Shown here: positions 34,646 to 43,086 of the stretch, in pieces
How the letters are laid out: each line of letters starts with the position of its first letter
How positions within the stretch are numbered: position 1 is the stretch's first letter
Source: Sphingomonas sp. TDK1
GTDB lineage: Bacteria > Pseudomonadota > Alphaproteobacteria > Sphingomonadales > Sphingomonadaceae
DNA length: 64,000 nt
Assembly: GCF_001650735.1 (NCBI RefSeq)
Contig: NZ_LXVY01000004.1
Coordinates: 62,001 to 126,000 of the forward strand
Reading direction: 5' to 3'
Made by a program: the position numbers and the translations under genes
Notes under the pieces: model-generated
Told to the model about the DNA's origin: nothing
The model's input: only the letters and a program-made list of their open reading frames with translations
Database searches by the model: none

Positions 34646-36811
34646 ATGTCCCGCGCGCGCATTCTCGTCCTCCATCCGGCTCTGGGGCCGCTCGACTATC
34701 GCGTGCCGCATGGCATGGCGGTCGAGCCCGGCAGCATCGTCATCGTGCCGATCGGCCCGCGCCAGTTCGCCGGCGTGGTGTGGGAGCCCGAGCGGCTGCC
34801 GACCGAGGAGATCGGCGACAATCGCCTGCGCGCGATCCTCGCCGTCGCCGACGCGCCGCCGATCCCCGCGCCCGTGCGCCGCCTGATCGAGTGGACCGCG
34901 GACTATTATCTCGCCCCGCCCTCCTCGGTGCTGGCGATGACGCTGCGAACCTCGGCGGCGTTCGAGGCAGCGCCGACGATCACCGAATATCGCGCGACCG
35001 GCGCGGTCCCCGACCGCCTGACCCCGCAGCGCGCCCAGGCGCTGGAGCGGATCGGCCAGCGCCAAGGGCTGGTGCGCGAGCTCGCCGCGATCGCCGAGGT
35101 CTCCGACGCCGTGATCCGCGGCCTGGTAAAGACCGGCGCGATCGAGGCCGTAACCGTCGACACCCAGGCCCCCTATCCGCTCCCCGATCCCGCCTTCGCG
35201 CCCCCCGAACTCAACCCCGCCCAGGGAGCGGTGGCGGGCGGCTTGCGCACCGCGGTGGAGACCGCCGCCTTCCAGCCCTTCCTGCTCGACGGCGTCACCG
35301 GATCGGGCAAGACCGAAGTCTATTTCGAGGCGGTCGCCGCCGCGATCGAGGCCGGAAAGCAGACACTCGTGCTGTTCCCCGAGATCGCGCTGACCGAGCC
35401 CTTCCTCACCCGCTTCGCCCGCCGCTTCGGCTGCGAGCCGGTGGCGTGGCATTCGGGTCTGCGCAGCTCCGAGCGCCGCCGCGCCTGGCGCGCGATCGCC
35501 AGCGGCGAGGCGATGGTGACGGTAGGCGCGCGCTCGGCGCTGTTCCTGCCCTATCCCAAGCTCGGCCTGATCGTCGTCGACGAGGCGCACGAAACCAGCT
35601 TCAAGCAGGAAGATGGCGTGCATTATCACGCCCGCGACGTGGCGGTGATGCGCGGCATGTTCGAACGGTGCCCCGTGGTCCTCGCCTCCGCCACGCCGGC
35701 GATCGAGACGCGGCACCAGGTCGAAGTCGGCCGCTATGCCGAGCTCAAGCTGCCCGGCCGCTACGGCGCCGCCGAACTACCGAAGATCGAGGCGATCGAC
35801 CTGATCCGCGAGCCGCCGGAGCGCGGCCGCTGGCTGGCCCCCCGGCTGGTCGCCGCGATCGAGGAGACGCTCAAGCGCGGCGAACAGTCGCTCCTGTTCC
35901 TCAACCGCCGCGGCTACGCGCCGCTGACATTGTGCCGCCACTGCGGCCACCGTTTCCAGTGCCCGAACTGCACGGCGTGGATGGTCGAGCACCGGCTGCT
36001 CCATCGCTTGTCCTGCCACCATTGCGGCCACACCATGCCGACGCCAAGCATGTGCCCCGAATGCAAGTCCGACGACACGCTGGTCGCCTGCGGCCCGGGC
36101 GTGGAGCGCATCGCCGACGAGGTGGCGGCGCTGTGGCCCGAGGCGCGCACCACCATCGTCACCTCGGACACGCTCTGGTCCCCGGCCAAGGCCGCCGAAT
36201 TCGTGTCACGGATGGAGCATGGCGCGATCGACATCGTCGTCGGTACCCAGCTGGTCACCAAGGGCTATCACTTCCCCAACCTGACGCTGGTCGGTGTGGT
36301 CGACGCCGATCTCGGGCTCGACGGCGGCGACCTGCGCGCCTCCGAACGCACCTTCCAGCAGATCATGCAGGTATCGGGGCGCGCCGGTCGCGGCGAGAAG
36401 CCGGGCACGGTGTTCATCCAGACCCATGCGCCCGAGGCGCAGGTGATGCAGGCGCTCGTCTCCGGCGATGCCGAAGCCTTCTATGCGGCCGAGACCGAGG
36501 CGCGTCGCCACGCCGAAGCGCCGCCCTTCGGCCGCTATGCTGCGATCATCGTCTCCTCCGAGGACAAGGCGGCGGCGGAGGAAACCGCGCGGATGATCGG
36601 CCGTTCGGCGCCGGAGCTCGCCGAGATGCACGTCTACGGCCCAGCCCCCGCGCCCCTGGCAATGCTGCGCGGGCGGCATCGATTCCGCCTGCTCGTGCAC
36701 GCCAGGCGCAGCTTCGACGTGCAGGACGTGGTGCGCAACTGGCTGGGCGCCCTCAGCTGGAGCGCCCGGGTACGCGTGGCAGTGGACGTGGATCCCTATA
36801 GCTTCGTGTGA
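34646..36811 (+). CDS. priA: Primosomal protein N' (replication restart helicase)
   Basis: A 721-residue DNA helicase that reloads the replisome at stalled forks. The N-terminal 3'-DNA-binding domain (LVLHPALGPLDYRVP) is followed by the helicase core: Walker A GVTGSGKTEVY near residues 217-227, DEAHETSFKQEDGVHYHARDVA, and SATPAIETR. The zinc-binding region with eight cysteines (C-x2-C repeated) lies near residues 430-473, and QVSGRAGRG-like QIMQVSGRAGRGEKPG later. All motifs are intact and length is standard. Confidence 0.97.
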   Translation: MSRARILVLHPALGPLDYRVPHGMAVEPGSIVIVPIGPRQFAGVVWEPERLPTEEIGDNRLRAILAVADAPPIPAPVRRLIEWTADYYLAPPSSVLAMTLRTSAAFEAAPTITEYRATGAVPDRLTPQRAQALERIGQRQGLVRELAAIAEVSDAVIRGLVKTGAIEAVTVDTQAPYPLPDPAFAPPELNPAQGAVAGGLRTAVETAAFQPFLLDGVTGSGKTEVYFEAVAAAIEAGKQTLVLFPEIALTEPFLTRFARRFGCEPVAWHSGLRSSERRRAWRAIASGEAMVTVGARSALFLPYPKLGLIVVDEAHETSFKQEDGVHYHARDVAVMRGMFERCPVVLASATPAIETRHQVEVGRYAELKLPGRYGAAELPKIEAIDLIREPPERGRWLAPRLVAAIEETLKRGEQSLLFLNRRGYAPLTLCRHCGHRFQCPNCTAWMVEHRLLHRLSCHHCGHTMPTPSMCPECKSDDTLVACGPGVERIADEVAALWPEARTTIVTSDTLWSPAKAAEFVSRMEHGAIDIVVGTQLVTKGYHFPNLTLVGVVDADLGLDGGDLRASERTFQQIMQVSGRAGRGEKPGTVFIQTHAPEAQVMQALVSGDAEAFYAAETEARRHAEAPPFGRYAAIIVSSEDKAAAEETARMIGRSAPELAEMHVYGPAPAPLAMLRGRHRFRLLVHARRSFDVQDVVRNWLGALSWSARVRVAVDVDPYSFV

Positions 36812-36821
36812 GCGTCGCCGC

Positions 36822-38408
36822 TTGAACCGCCGCCGCTTTTCGCCGAAAGCGCGCGGCATGACTTTGACCGGGTTGTTTTCGCGCATGCGGCTCATCTTCG
36901 TGCTGATGGTGACGCTGCTTGCCTGGGCCGCGCCGGCCCATGCCGACGATATATCGGCGGCCGGGCGCGGTGTCGTGCGGATCGTCACCATCGCGGTCGC
37001 GGACGACGAGGTGGTCGGCTTCGGCCATGGCAGCGGGTTTGCGGTCGCGCCGAACCGCGTCGTCACCAACGCGCATGTCGTCGAGCTCGCCTCGCGCTAT
37101 CCCGGCAATGTCGTGATCGGAGTGGTGCCGTCCGAGGGGAGCAAGTCCTTCCAGGGCAAGCTGATCGCGATCGACACCAAGCGCGACCTGGCACTGATCG
37201 AGTTCAGCGGCGCCAAGCTGCCGACGCTGGCGCTGTCCAGCGCCGCCGTCACCGACGGCGAAACGCTGATCGCGCTCGGCTATCCCGGCAATGTCGACGT
37301 CGCCACGGCGCGGTCGGCCGCCGACTTCATCACCCCGCAATCGCCGGTGCGCTCGCAGGGCGGCTTTGCCGGCACTCGAACGCTGGAGGGCATTTCGGTG
37401 CTGCTCCACACCGCCAATATCGCGCGCGGCAATTCGGGCGGCCCGCTGCTCGATGCCTGCGGCCGCGTGCTGGGCGTGAACTCGGCGATCACCAACAGCG
37501 AGGAGGGCGATTCGACCTTCGCCTTCGCCATCTCGGATGCCGAGCTGAACGGATTCCTTACCCAGGCCAAGCAGCCCTTCGTATCGGTGGCGGCGCCGTG
37601 CATCAGCGTCGACCAGCGCAGCGCGCTCGACAAGGCGGCCGAGGAAAAGGATCGCGCCGACGCCGCCAACCGGAATGCGCAGGCAGAATCCGCCGCCGCC
37701 CGCGCCCGCGAAGCCGCGATCGACAAGGCGCGCGCGGCGAATGAGTCCACCCGAGAAACCTATATGGCCGGCGCGGCGGTGCTGCTGGTGTTCGGCGCGC
37801 TGGCACTCGGCGCGGCAGGACTGCTGCTCTCGCGCGACCAGCAGCGGGCGGGCGTTTGGACCGCCGTCGGCGGCGGAGCGCTGCTGCTCGGTGCGGTGGC
37901 GCTGTTCGTACTGCGCCCGAGCTTCGACGAGGCGAGCATCGCCGCGCCGAGCGAGGGCAACGAAACGGCCGAGGCCAAGCTGCCGGCGGACACCGCGCAG
38001 GGGCCGCTGGTCTGCACCCTCCAGCCCGATCGCAGCCGCATCACGGTGTCGGCAGGCGAAGCAGTGCGGCTGAACGCAGGCCCGGACGGCTGTTTCGACG
38101 GCGGCACCCAATATGCCGAGTCCGGCCGCCGCTGGCAGCGCGTGCTCGTCCCCGCCGACGAGCAGACGGTAACGGTGCGCGAGTTCGATCCGGACAGCGA
38201 GACGCTGACCGACACCCGCTATTTTCTCTCCGCCGCCGACATGGAGAAGGTCCGCGAGGTGAAGCCCGCCGTACCGGTGAGCCAGTGCACCGCCGACCAG
38301 GCCAAGCGCGCAAGCCTGGCCAGCCTGCAGCAGTCGATGCGCGCGGCACTGCCCTCGGCCTATAACGAAAAGCTCGTCTATCACTGCGCGCCCGGCGCAG
38401 CGCAGTAA
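36822..38408 (+). CDS. Trypsin-like serine protease with internal membrane helices
   Basis: An S1C-type protease domain followed by an unusual tail. A signal segment (MRLIFVLMVTLLAWAAPAHA) precedes the protease domain with catalytic H in TNAHVVE, D in KRDLALIEF and S in GNSGGPLLD. Then come an Ala/Arg/Glu-rich coiled-coil (about residues 265-305), two hydrophobic helices (YMAGAAVLLVFGALALGAAGLLL and VWTAVGGGALLLGAVALFVL) and about 170 residues of C-terminal domain with two or three cysteines. No PDZ domain is seen, unlike DegP. Translation may begin at residue 13 or 22 of the 528-codon frame. It lies 10 bp behind priA. Confidence 0.85.
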   Translation: MNRRRFSPKARGMTLTGLFSRMRLIFVLMVTLLAWAAPAHADDISAAGRGVVRIVTIAVADDEVVGFGHGSGFAVAPNRVVTNAHVVELASRYPGNVVIGVVPSEGSKSFQGKLIAIDTKRDLALIEFSGAKLPTLALSSAAVTDGETLIALGYPGNVDVATARSAADFITPQSPVRSQGGFAGTRTLEGISVLLHTANIARGNSGGPLLDACGRVLGVNSAITNSEEGDSTFAFAISDAELNGFLTQAKQPFVSVAAPCISVDQRSALDKAAEEKDRADAANRNAQAESAAARAREAAIDKARAANESTRETYMAGAAVLLVFGALALGAAGLLLSRDQQRAGVWTAVGGGALLLGAVALFVLRPSFDEASIAAPSEGNETAEAKLPADTAQGPLVCTLQPDRSRITVSAGEAVRLNAGPDGCFDGGTQYAESGRRWQRVLVPADEQTVTVREFDPDSETLTDTRYFLSAADMEKVREVKPAVPVSQCTADQAKRASLASLQQSMRAALPSAYNEKLVYHCAPGAAQ

Positions 38409-38448
38409 CGCCTGAACCCTCTCCCGTCGTGGGAGGAGGATACGACGC

Positions 38449-39492
38449 CTATTTCCGCTCGCGCACGCCTTCGCGGCTGCGCAGCGTGCGCTTGCGCTCC
38501 AGACCATAGGCATAGCCGCCCATGCTCCCGTCACCGCGCTGGGCGCGGTGGCAGGGAATGGCGAGCGCGACCGGATTGGCGCCGCATGCGGTGCCCGCCG
38601 CGCGCACGGCCGCGGGCTTTCCCGCCATCGCCGCAAGTTCGGCATAGCTGCGCGTCTCGCCGGCCGGGATCGTCCGCAGCGCCTGCCACACCGCCTCCTG
38701 GAAGGCGGTGCCCTGCACGTCGAGCGGCAGGTCGCGCTGACGATTGGGATCCTCGACCATCGCCACCACCTCGGCCGCGAGCGCGGCGAAGTCCGCGTCG
38801 CCAGCCACCACCGTCGCGGCAGGGAAGCGGCGGGCGAGCATGTCCGCATCCTCGTCGAAGGCGATGCGGCAAAGGCCCTTGTCCGTCGCCGCGATGAGCA
38901 GCGGGCCGAGGCTGGTATCCGCGATCGTCCAGCGGATCGTCACCCCCGCCCCGCCGCTACGCCACGCGCTCGGCACCATCCCGAGCCGCGCGCCTGCCTC
39001 GGCATAGAAGCGGCTGGGGGCCGAATAGCCGGCGGCATAGATCGCCTGGGTCACGCTTGCCTCCTCGTCGAGTGCCGCGGCGGCCCGCCGTGCGCGCAGG
39101 CCCCGGGCATAGGCGGCGGGGGTCACGCCGGTCGCACGCTTGAACAGCCGGTTGAAATGATGCGGGGCATAGCCGACCGCCGCCGACAGCGCCTCGAGGC
39201 CGATCGGTTCCTCGGCCGCATCGAGCAGCGCCGTGGCACGGGCGACGGCAGTGGCGTCGCGTGCGGCTTCGTCGGGCTTGCAGCGCAGGCACGCGCGGAA
39301 GCCAGCGGCGGCGGCCTCCCACCCCGCATCGAAGAAGCGGACATTCTCCGGTCGGGGTCGCCGCGCCGGGCAGCTGGGCTTGCAGTAGATCCCGGTCGTC
39401 GTCACCGCGACGACGAAGCGGCCATCCTGCGCCCGGTCGCGCGCGGCGAAGGCGTTCCAGCGGGCATCGTCGAGGGCTGCAGCATCGGTCAT
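38449..39492 (-). CDS. ada: Bifunctional Ada: adaptive-response regulator and O6-methylguanine-DNA methyltransferase
   Basis: A 347-residue protein that repairs alkylated DNA and activates its own regulon. The N-terminal zinc domain has the four cysteines C37, C41, C68 and C71; one takes methyl groups from phosphotriesters and turns on DNA binding. An AraC-type HTH covers about residues 85-180 (GYAPHHFNRLFKRATGVTPAAYARGLR). The methyltransferase domain ends with the suicide cysteine in IPCHRAQ (about C314) and GGYAYGLERKRTLRSREG. It is divergent from the MFS gene and is complete. Confidence 0.96.
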   Translation of the reverse strand: MTDAAALDDARWNAFAARDRAQDGRFVVAVTTTGIYCKPSCPARRPRPENVRFFDAGWEAAAAGFRACLRCKPDEAARDATAVARATALLDAAEEPIGLEALSAAVGYAPHHFNRLFKRATGVTPAAYARGLRARRAAAALDEEASVTQAIYAAGYSAPSRFYAEAGARLGMVPSAWRSGGAGVTIRWTIADTSLGPLLIAATDKGLCRIAFDEDADMLARRFPAATVVAGDADFAALAAEVVAMVEDPNRQRDLPLDVQGTAFQEAVWQALRTIPAGETRSYAELAAMAGKPAAVRAAGTACGANPVALAIPCHRAQRGDGSMGGYAYGLERKRTLRSREGVRERK

Positions 39493-39587
39493 GCCATCGC
39501 TATACGCCCATTGGCGTAGTTGCGGCATCCCGTCGCTTGCGCGCAAAGCCGCTCCGGCTCTTGCAGTCGGCGCGCTTTGCTGGCAAC

Positions 39588-39599
39588 GTTAACGTTAAC
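39588..39599. promoter_or_regulatory. LacI-type operator upstream of the MFS-GH43 operon
   Basis: GTTAACGTTAAC is a perfect 12-bp palindrome with a central CG, the shape of LacI/GalR-family operators. It lies 30 bp before the MFS start codon, where a repressor would block transcription. No LacI-family gene is in the window. Confidence 0.6.
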
Positions 39600-39629
39600 A
39601 CGCGTGCTGGCGCGGTTTGGGGAGAGTGC

Positions 39630-40880
39630 ATGTCCTTCTGGCACCGCACGAGCGCGCTGCGCTGGTGGATCATCGGCATCGTCATGCTGGGCACGATGCT
39701 CAACTATCTGACGCGAAGCACGCTGGCGGTCGCGGCGCCGAGCTTCATGGTCGATCTCCACATCAACGAGCAGCAATATTCCTACATCACCGCGGCCTTT
39801 CAGGGCGGCATCATGCTGCAGCCGGTGGTGGGCTATATCCTCGACGTGGTGGGCCTGCGATCCGGCATGGTGCTGTTCGCCGCCGGCTGGGGCCTGCTGA
39901 GCATGGCGCACGGCCTCGCGTTCAGCTGGCAATGGCTGTTCGCGCTGCGCGGCATGCTGGGCTTTGCCGAGGGGACGTCGCACACCGGCGGCCTCAAGGT
40001 CGTCTCGGAGTGGTTCCCGGCGCGCGAGCGCGGCTTTGCGGGCGGGATCTACAACCTCGGCGCCTCGGCAGGTGCGGCACTTGCGGCACCGCTGGTGGCG
40101 GGATCGATCGCCTTGTGGAACTGGCGCGCGGCCTTCGTCGTCACCGGCGTGCTGGCGCTGCTCTGGGCGCTGCTCTGGCTTGCCAACTATCGCACGCCGC
40201 AGACGCATCCGAGCCTCTCGGACCAGGAGCGTGACCTGATCCTCAGCGGACAGGAGGCGCATATCCAGGAACGCGCCGAGCGCCCCTCGATCGTCCGCCT
40301 GCTCACCCAGCGCAACTTCTGGGGCATCGCCCTGCCGCGCTTCCTCGCCGACCCGACCTGGGGGACGCTCACCTTCTGGATGCCGCTCTATCTGGTGAAG
40401 GTGCGCGGATTCAACCTGGGCGAGATCGCGGTTTCCGCCTTCCTGCCGTTCATCGCCGCCGACCTGGGCTGCATGTTCGGACCCGCCCTGGCGCTGTTCC
40501 TGCAGCGGCGCGGCATCAGCCTGATCAACGCGCGGCGCTGGACCTTCACCTTCGGCGCGCTGCTGATGACCGGCATGGTGTTCGTCGCCAGCGTCGAGAG
40601 CGCCTGGCTGGCGGTGGCGCTGCTCTGCCTGGGCGGGTTCGCGCACCAAACGCTGTCGGTCACCGTCATCACCATGGCCAGCGACCTGTTCCCGCGCAAC
40701 GAGCTCGGCACCGTCGCGGGGCTTGCCGGCACCTTCGCCAACAGCAGCATCCTGATCTTCTCGCTGCTGATCGGCGGGCTGGTCGCCTCGCTCGGCTATG
40801 GCCCCTTCTTCATCGCCCTCGGGCTGCTCGACCTCGTCGCCGCCCTTCTTCTCTGGACCCTCGTCAAGGCGCCCCGATGA
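39630..40880 (+). CDS. MFS transporter (ACS family, ExuT-like)
   Basis: A 416-residue secondary transporter with 12 hydrophobic helices. The opening RWWIIGIVMLGTMLNYLTRSTLAVAAPSF is typical of anion:cation symporters such as ExuT and related hexuronate carriers, as are GFAEGTSHTGGLKVVSEWFPARERGFAGGIYN and the cytoplasmic loop ending at GIALPRFLADPTWGTLTFWMPLYL. The start follows GGGGAGAG. It overlaps the GH43 gene by 4 nt, so its substrate is likely a sugar or uronate released by that enzyme. Confidence 0.9.
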   Translation: MSFWHRTSALRWWIIGIVMLGTMLNYLTRSTLAVAAPSFMVDLHINEQQYSYITAAFQGGIMLQPVVGYILDVVGLRSGMVLFAAGWGLLSMAHGLAFSWQWLFALRGMLGFAEGTSHTGGLKVVSEWFPARERGFAGGIYNLGASAGAALAAPLVAGSIALWNWRAAFVVTGVLALLWALLWLANYRTPQTHPSLSDQERDLILSGQEAHIQERAERPSIVRLLTQRNFWGIALPRFLADPTWGTLTFWMPLYLVKVRGFNLGEIAVSAFLPFIAADLGCMFGPALALFLQRRGISLINARRWTFTFGALLMTGMVFVASVESAWLAVALLCLGGFAHQTLSVTVITMASDLFPRNELGTVAGLAGTFANSSILIFSLLIGGLVASLGYGPFFIALGLLDLVAALLLWTLVKAPR

Positions 40881-42511
40881 TCCGCAATCCGATCCTGCCC
40901 GGCTTCAACCCCGATCCGTCGATCTGCCGCGTCGGCGACGATTATTATATCGCGACCTCGACCTTCGAGTGGTTCCCCGGCGTGCAGATCCACCACAGCC
41001 GCGACCTCGCCAACTGGACGCTGGTCGCCCGGCCGCTGGTGCGCGCCTCGCAGCTCGACATGCGCGGCGATCCGGACAGCTGCGGGGTGTGGGCGCCGTG
41101 CCTCACCCATGACGGCACCCGCTTCCACCTGCTCTACACCGATGTGAAGCGCTATGGCCGCACGACGATGGGGGGCGCCTCGGGCGCATCGCTGCGCGAC
41201 TTCCACAACTATCTCGTCACCTGCGACACGATCGACGGCGACTGGTCCGATCCGATCCACCTCAATTCGAGCGGGTTCGACCCCTCGCTGTTCCATGACG
41301 AGGACGGCCGCAAATGGGTGGTCAACCAGCTCTGGGACCATCGCCCCGGCCGCAACCGCTTCGCGGGCATCGTGCTGCAGGAATATGATCCGGCGGCGGG
41401 CAAGCTGGTGGGCGCGCGCACCAACATCTTCCCCGGCACCGCGCTGGGGCTGACCGAGGCGCCGCACCTCTATCGCCGCGGCGACTTCTACTACCTCCTC
41501 ACCGCCGAGGGCGGCACCGGCTGGAACCATGCCGTCACCATGGCGCGGTCGCGCGACATCACCGGGCCATACGAGCTGCACCCGGACACGTACATTCTCT
41601 CCAGCCGCACCCGCCCCGACGCGGTGCTGGCGCGCGCGGGCCATGCCGATCTGGTCCACACCGCGGACGGCGAACCCTGGCTCGCCTATCTGTGTGGGCG
41701 CCCGCTGCCGAATCGCGGCCGCTGCGTGCTCGGCCGCGAGACCGCGATCCAGCCGATGCGCTGGGCCGAGGATGGCTGGCTCTACACCCGAGACGGCCGC
41801 GGCCTGCCCGAGCTGGAAGTGCCGGCGCTGAGCAACACCCCCTCGCCGGGGCGGCAGACCGAGGAGCACCACGACTTCGATTCGGCCACCCTGCCGATCG
41901 ACCTGCAATGGCTGCGCACCCCCGAGCCCGACCGCATCTTCAGCCTCACCGCGCGGCCCGGCCATCTCCGCCTGTTCGGGCGCGAAACGATCGGCAGCGT
42001 GTTCACCCAGGCGCTGGTCGCGCGCCGGCTGCAGGCCTTCTGCACCTCGACCAGCTGCGTGCTCGACTTCGAGCCGCAGGACTTCCAGCAGGCGGCGGGG
42101 CTGGTGGTCTATTACAACAGCACCAAGTTCCACTACCTGCATGTCAGCCATGACGAGGACATGGGCCGCCATCTCCGCGTGATGACAGCGCTGCCCGACG
42201 CGCCGCAGGGCGATGCCTTCACCGCGCCGATCCCGCTGCCGGCGGGGCCAGTGGAGTTACGCTGCGAGGTGGATTACGAGCGGCTGCGCTTCGGCTGGCG
42301 CATGGCAGGCGCGGAGGCCTGGCACTGGCTCCCCGAACTGTTCGACGCCTCGATCCTCTCCGACGAGGCGAGCGCCCCCGGCCTGCCCAACTTCACCGGC
42401 GCGTTCATCGGCATGGCCTGCCAGGACATGGGCGGCACGGGGATGCCGGCGGATTTCGACTGGTTCGCGTATCGCGAGCGGGCGTTCGTGGTGGATCCGA
42501 CGGTGGGCTAA
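40877..42511 (+). CDS. Glycoside hydrolase family 43 (beta-xylosidase/arabinosidase-like)
   Basis: A 544-residue glycosidase. The N-terminal five-bladed propeller holds the GH43 marks: GFNPDPSICRVGDDYYIATSTFEWFPG with the general-base aspartate (about residue 14), the pKa-modulating aspartate in SSGFDPSLFHDEDGRKW, and the acid glutamate in GLTEAPHLYRR. Residues from about 330 form the beta-sandwich seen in XynB-type beta-xylosidases. No signal peptide, so it acts on imported oligosaccharides in the cytoplasm. Coupled to the MFS gene by ATGA. Confidence 0.92.
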   Translation: MIRNPILPGFNPDPSICRVGDDYYIATSTFEWFPGVQIHHSRDLANWTLVARPLVRASQLDMRGDPDSCGVWAPCLTHDGTRFHLLYTDVKRYGRTTMGGASGASLRDFHNYLVTCDTIDGDWSDPIHLNSSGFDPSLFHDEDGRKWVVNQLWDHRPGRNRFAGIVLQEYDPAAGKLVGARTNIFPGTALGLTEAPHLYRRGDFYYLLTAEGGTGWNHAVTMARSRDITGPYELHPDTYILSSRTRPDAVLARAGHADLVHTADGEPWLAYLCGRPLPNRGRCVLGRETAIQPMRWAEDGWLYTRDGRGLPELEVPALSNTPSPGRQTEEHHDFDSATLPIDLQWLRTPEPDRIFSLTARPGHLRLFGRETIGSVFTQALVARRLQAFCTSTSCVLDFEPQDFQQAAGLVVYYNSTKFHYLHVSHDEDMGRHLRVMTALPDAPQGDAFTAPIPLPAGPVELRCEVDYERLRFGWRMAGAEAWHWLPELFDASILSDEASAPGLPNFTGAFIGMACQDMGGTGMPADFDWFAYRERAFVVDPTVG

Positions 42512-42557
42512 ACCCGTAGGCGCGTCGCGCATGCCCGAATCTTGTGGGAAGCGGCCG

Positions 42558-42722
42558 TTAGCCTCCCAGACCGAATGCCGCAGCGATGAACGGGCCGAGC
42601 AAGAGGGTGAGGAATATAACCCAGCCCTCCCACGTAGCTGGAAAAAACGGCTTTCCTCGCCCTTCTACGAACCAATCGCCGGGGTTATTGAACCTCACGC
42701 GGGAGTGTTTTCTCGGCTGCAT
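42558..42722 (-). CDS. 54-residue predicted membrane protein
   Basis: A small gene starting MQPRKHSRVRFNNPGDWF. The first half is basic and polar; the centre reads GKPFFPATWEGW, followed by a single hydrophobic helix (VIFLTLLLGPFIAAAFGLG) and a stop. The GxGKPFFPATWEGW pattern, a structured turn before one helix, resembles small conserved proteins seen in sphingomonads, though this is recognition by eye. A perfect TATAAT lies six bases before the ATG and there is no ribosome site, pointing to a leaderless mRNA. Codons such as AGA, ATA and GTA and local G+C of about 53% differ from the neighbours. Function unknown. Confidence 0.62.
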   Translation of the reverse strand: MQPRKHSRVRFNNPGDWFVEGRGKPFFPATWEGWVIFLTLLLGPFIAAAFGLGG

Positions 42723-42728
42723 CGAATG

Positions 42729-42734
42729 ATTATA
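42729..42734 (-). promoter_or_regulatory. Perfect -10 element (TATAAT) abutting a start codon
   Basis: Reading on the minus strand, TATAAT is followed by six bases and then ATG. Transcription would be expected to begin at or next to the A of the start codon. The -35 region is poor (CTTTTA at 17-bp spacing). Confidence 0.5.
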
Positions 42735-42764
42735 CGCGGATTTGCTACGTCTAAAAGTGTGGCG

Positions 42765-42917
42765 CTAGCCGACGGTCAGCCTTTTACGGTAAAGCCAGAG
42801 GATGGTAGCAAAGCCGGCTGCTCCGCCAACCGCCGCCGGGCTTATCGACATCCCGAGCATTTCAAGAGAAGTCAGAGCAGCAATCAGGATAACTAGGCCG
42901 ATTCCATAGCGGAGCAT
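42765..42917 (-). CDS. 50-residue two-helix membrane protein
   Basis: A small gene starting MLRYGIGLVILIAALTSLEM. It has two hydrophobic segments (residues 5-17 and 28-43) joined by a short turn, then a basic end (LYRKRLTVG) that should lie in the cytoplasm. AAAGGA is found 10 bases before the ATG. The gene ends 42 bp before the 54-residue gene on the same strand. A TTGACA hexamer and a dyad lie upstream (42941-42971). No family recognised. Coding support: ribosome site, hydrophobic pattern and positive-inside tail. Confidence 0.6.
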   Translation of the reverse strand: MLRYGIGLVILIAALTSLEMLGMSISPAAVGGAAGFATILWLYRKRLTVG

Positions 42918-42940
42918 CGAAACAATCCTTTGGGCCACCA

Positions 42941-42971
42941 GAGACGATATTGTCTCACAAGTGTCAATATC
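42941..42971. promoter_or_regulatory. Dyad-rich putative promoter/operator
   Basis: GATATTG (42946-42952) and CAATATC (42965-42971) form a perfect inverted repeat over 12 nt, with CAC/GTG inside. An overlapping imperfect palindrome GAGACGATATTGTCTC spans 42941-42956. On the minus strand TTGACA occupies 42967-42962 and would be the -35 box for the 50-residue gene. Confidence 0.45.
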
Positions 42972-43030
42972 CGCAACTGGGGCGAGAGCTGCCGTACGGC
43001 ACTCCCTATCGGACGGTGCCGATAAATCGC

Positions 43031-43086
43031 CCTACACCCCCTCGCGCAACATGCCTGCCCGCCGCGGCCGCGCCTTCAGATCCTCC
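43031..43086 (-). pseudogene. Diverged duplicate of the pilZ-gene 3' end
   Basis: These 56 bases match 43256-43311 (the end of the PilZ-domain gene) at 51 positions and in the same orientation. Read in frame on the minus strand they encode EDLKARPRRAGMLREGV and a stop, against EDLEARLRRASMLREGE and a stop in the intact gene. The two copies flank the palindromic cluster at 43078-43253. Confidence 0.8.

Noticed and set aside
32788..36801. Open frame of 1337 codons on the plus strand covering the aldolase, both paralogues and priA
   Set aside because: It runs antisense to three genes and out of frame with priA, and its sequence is low-complexity Arg/Pro/Ala.
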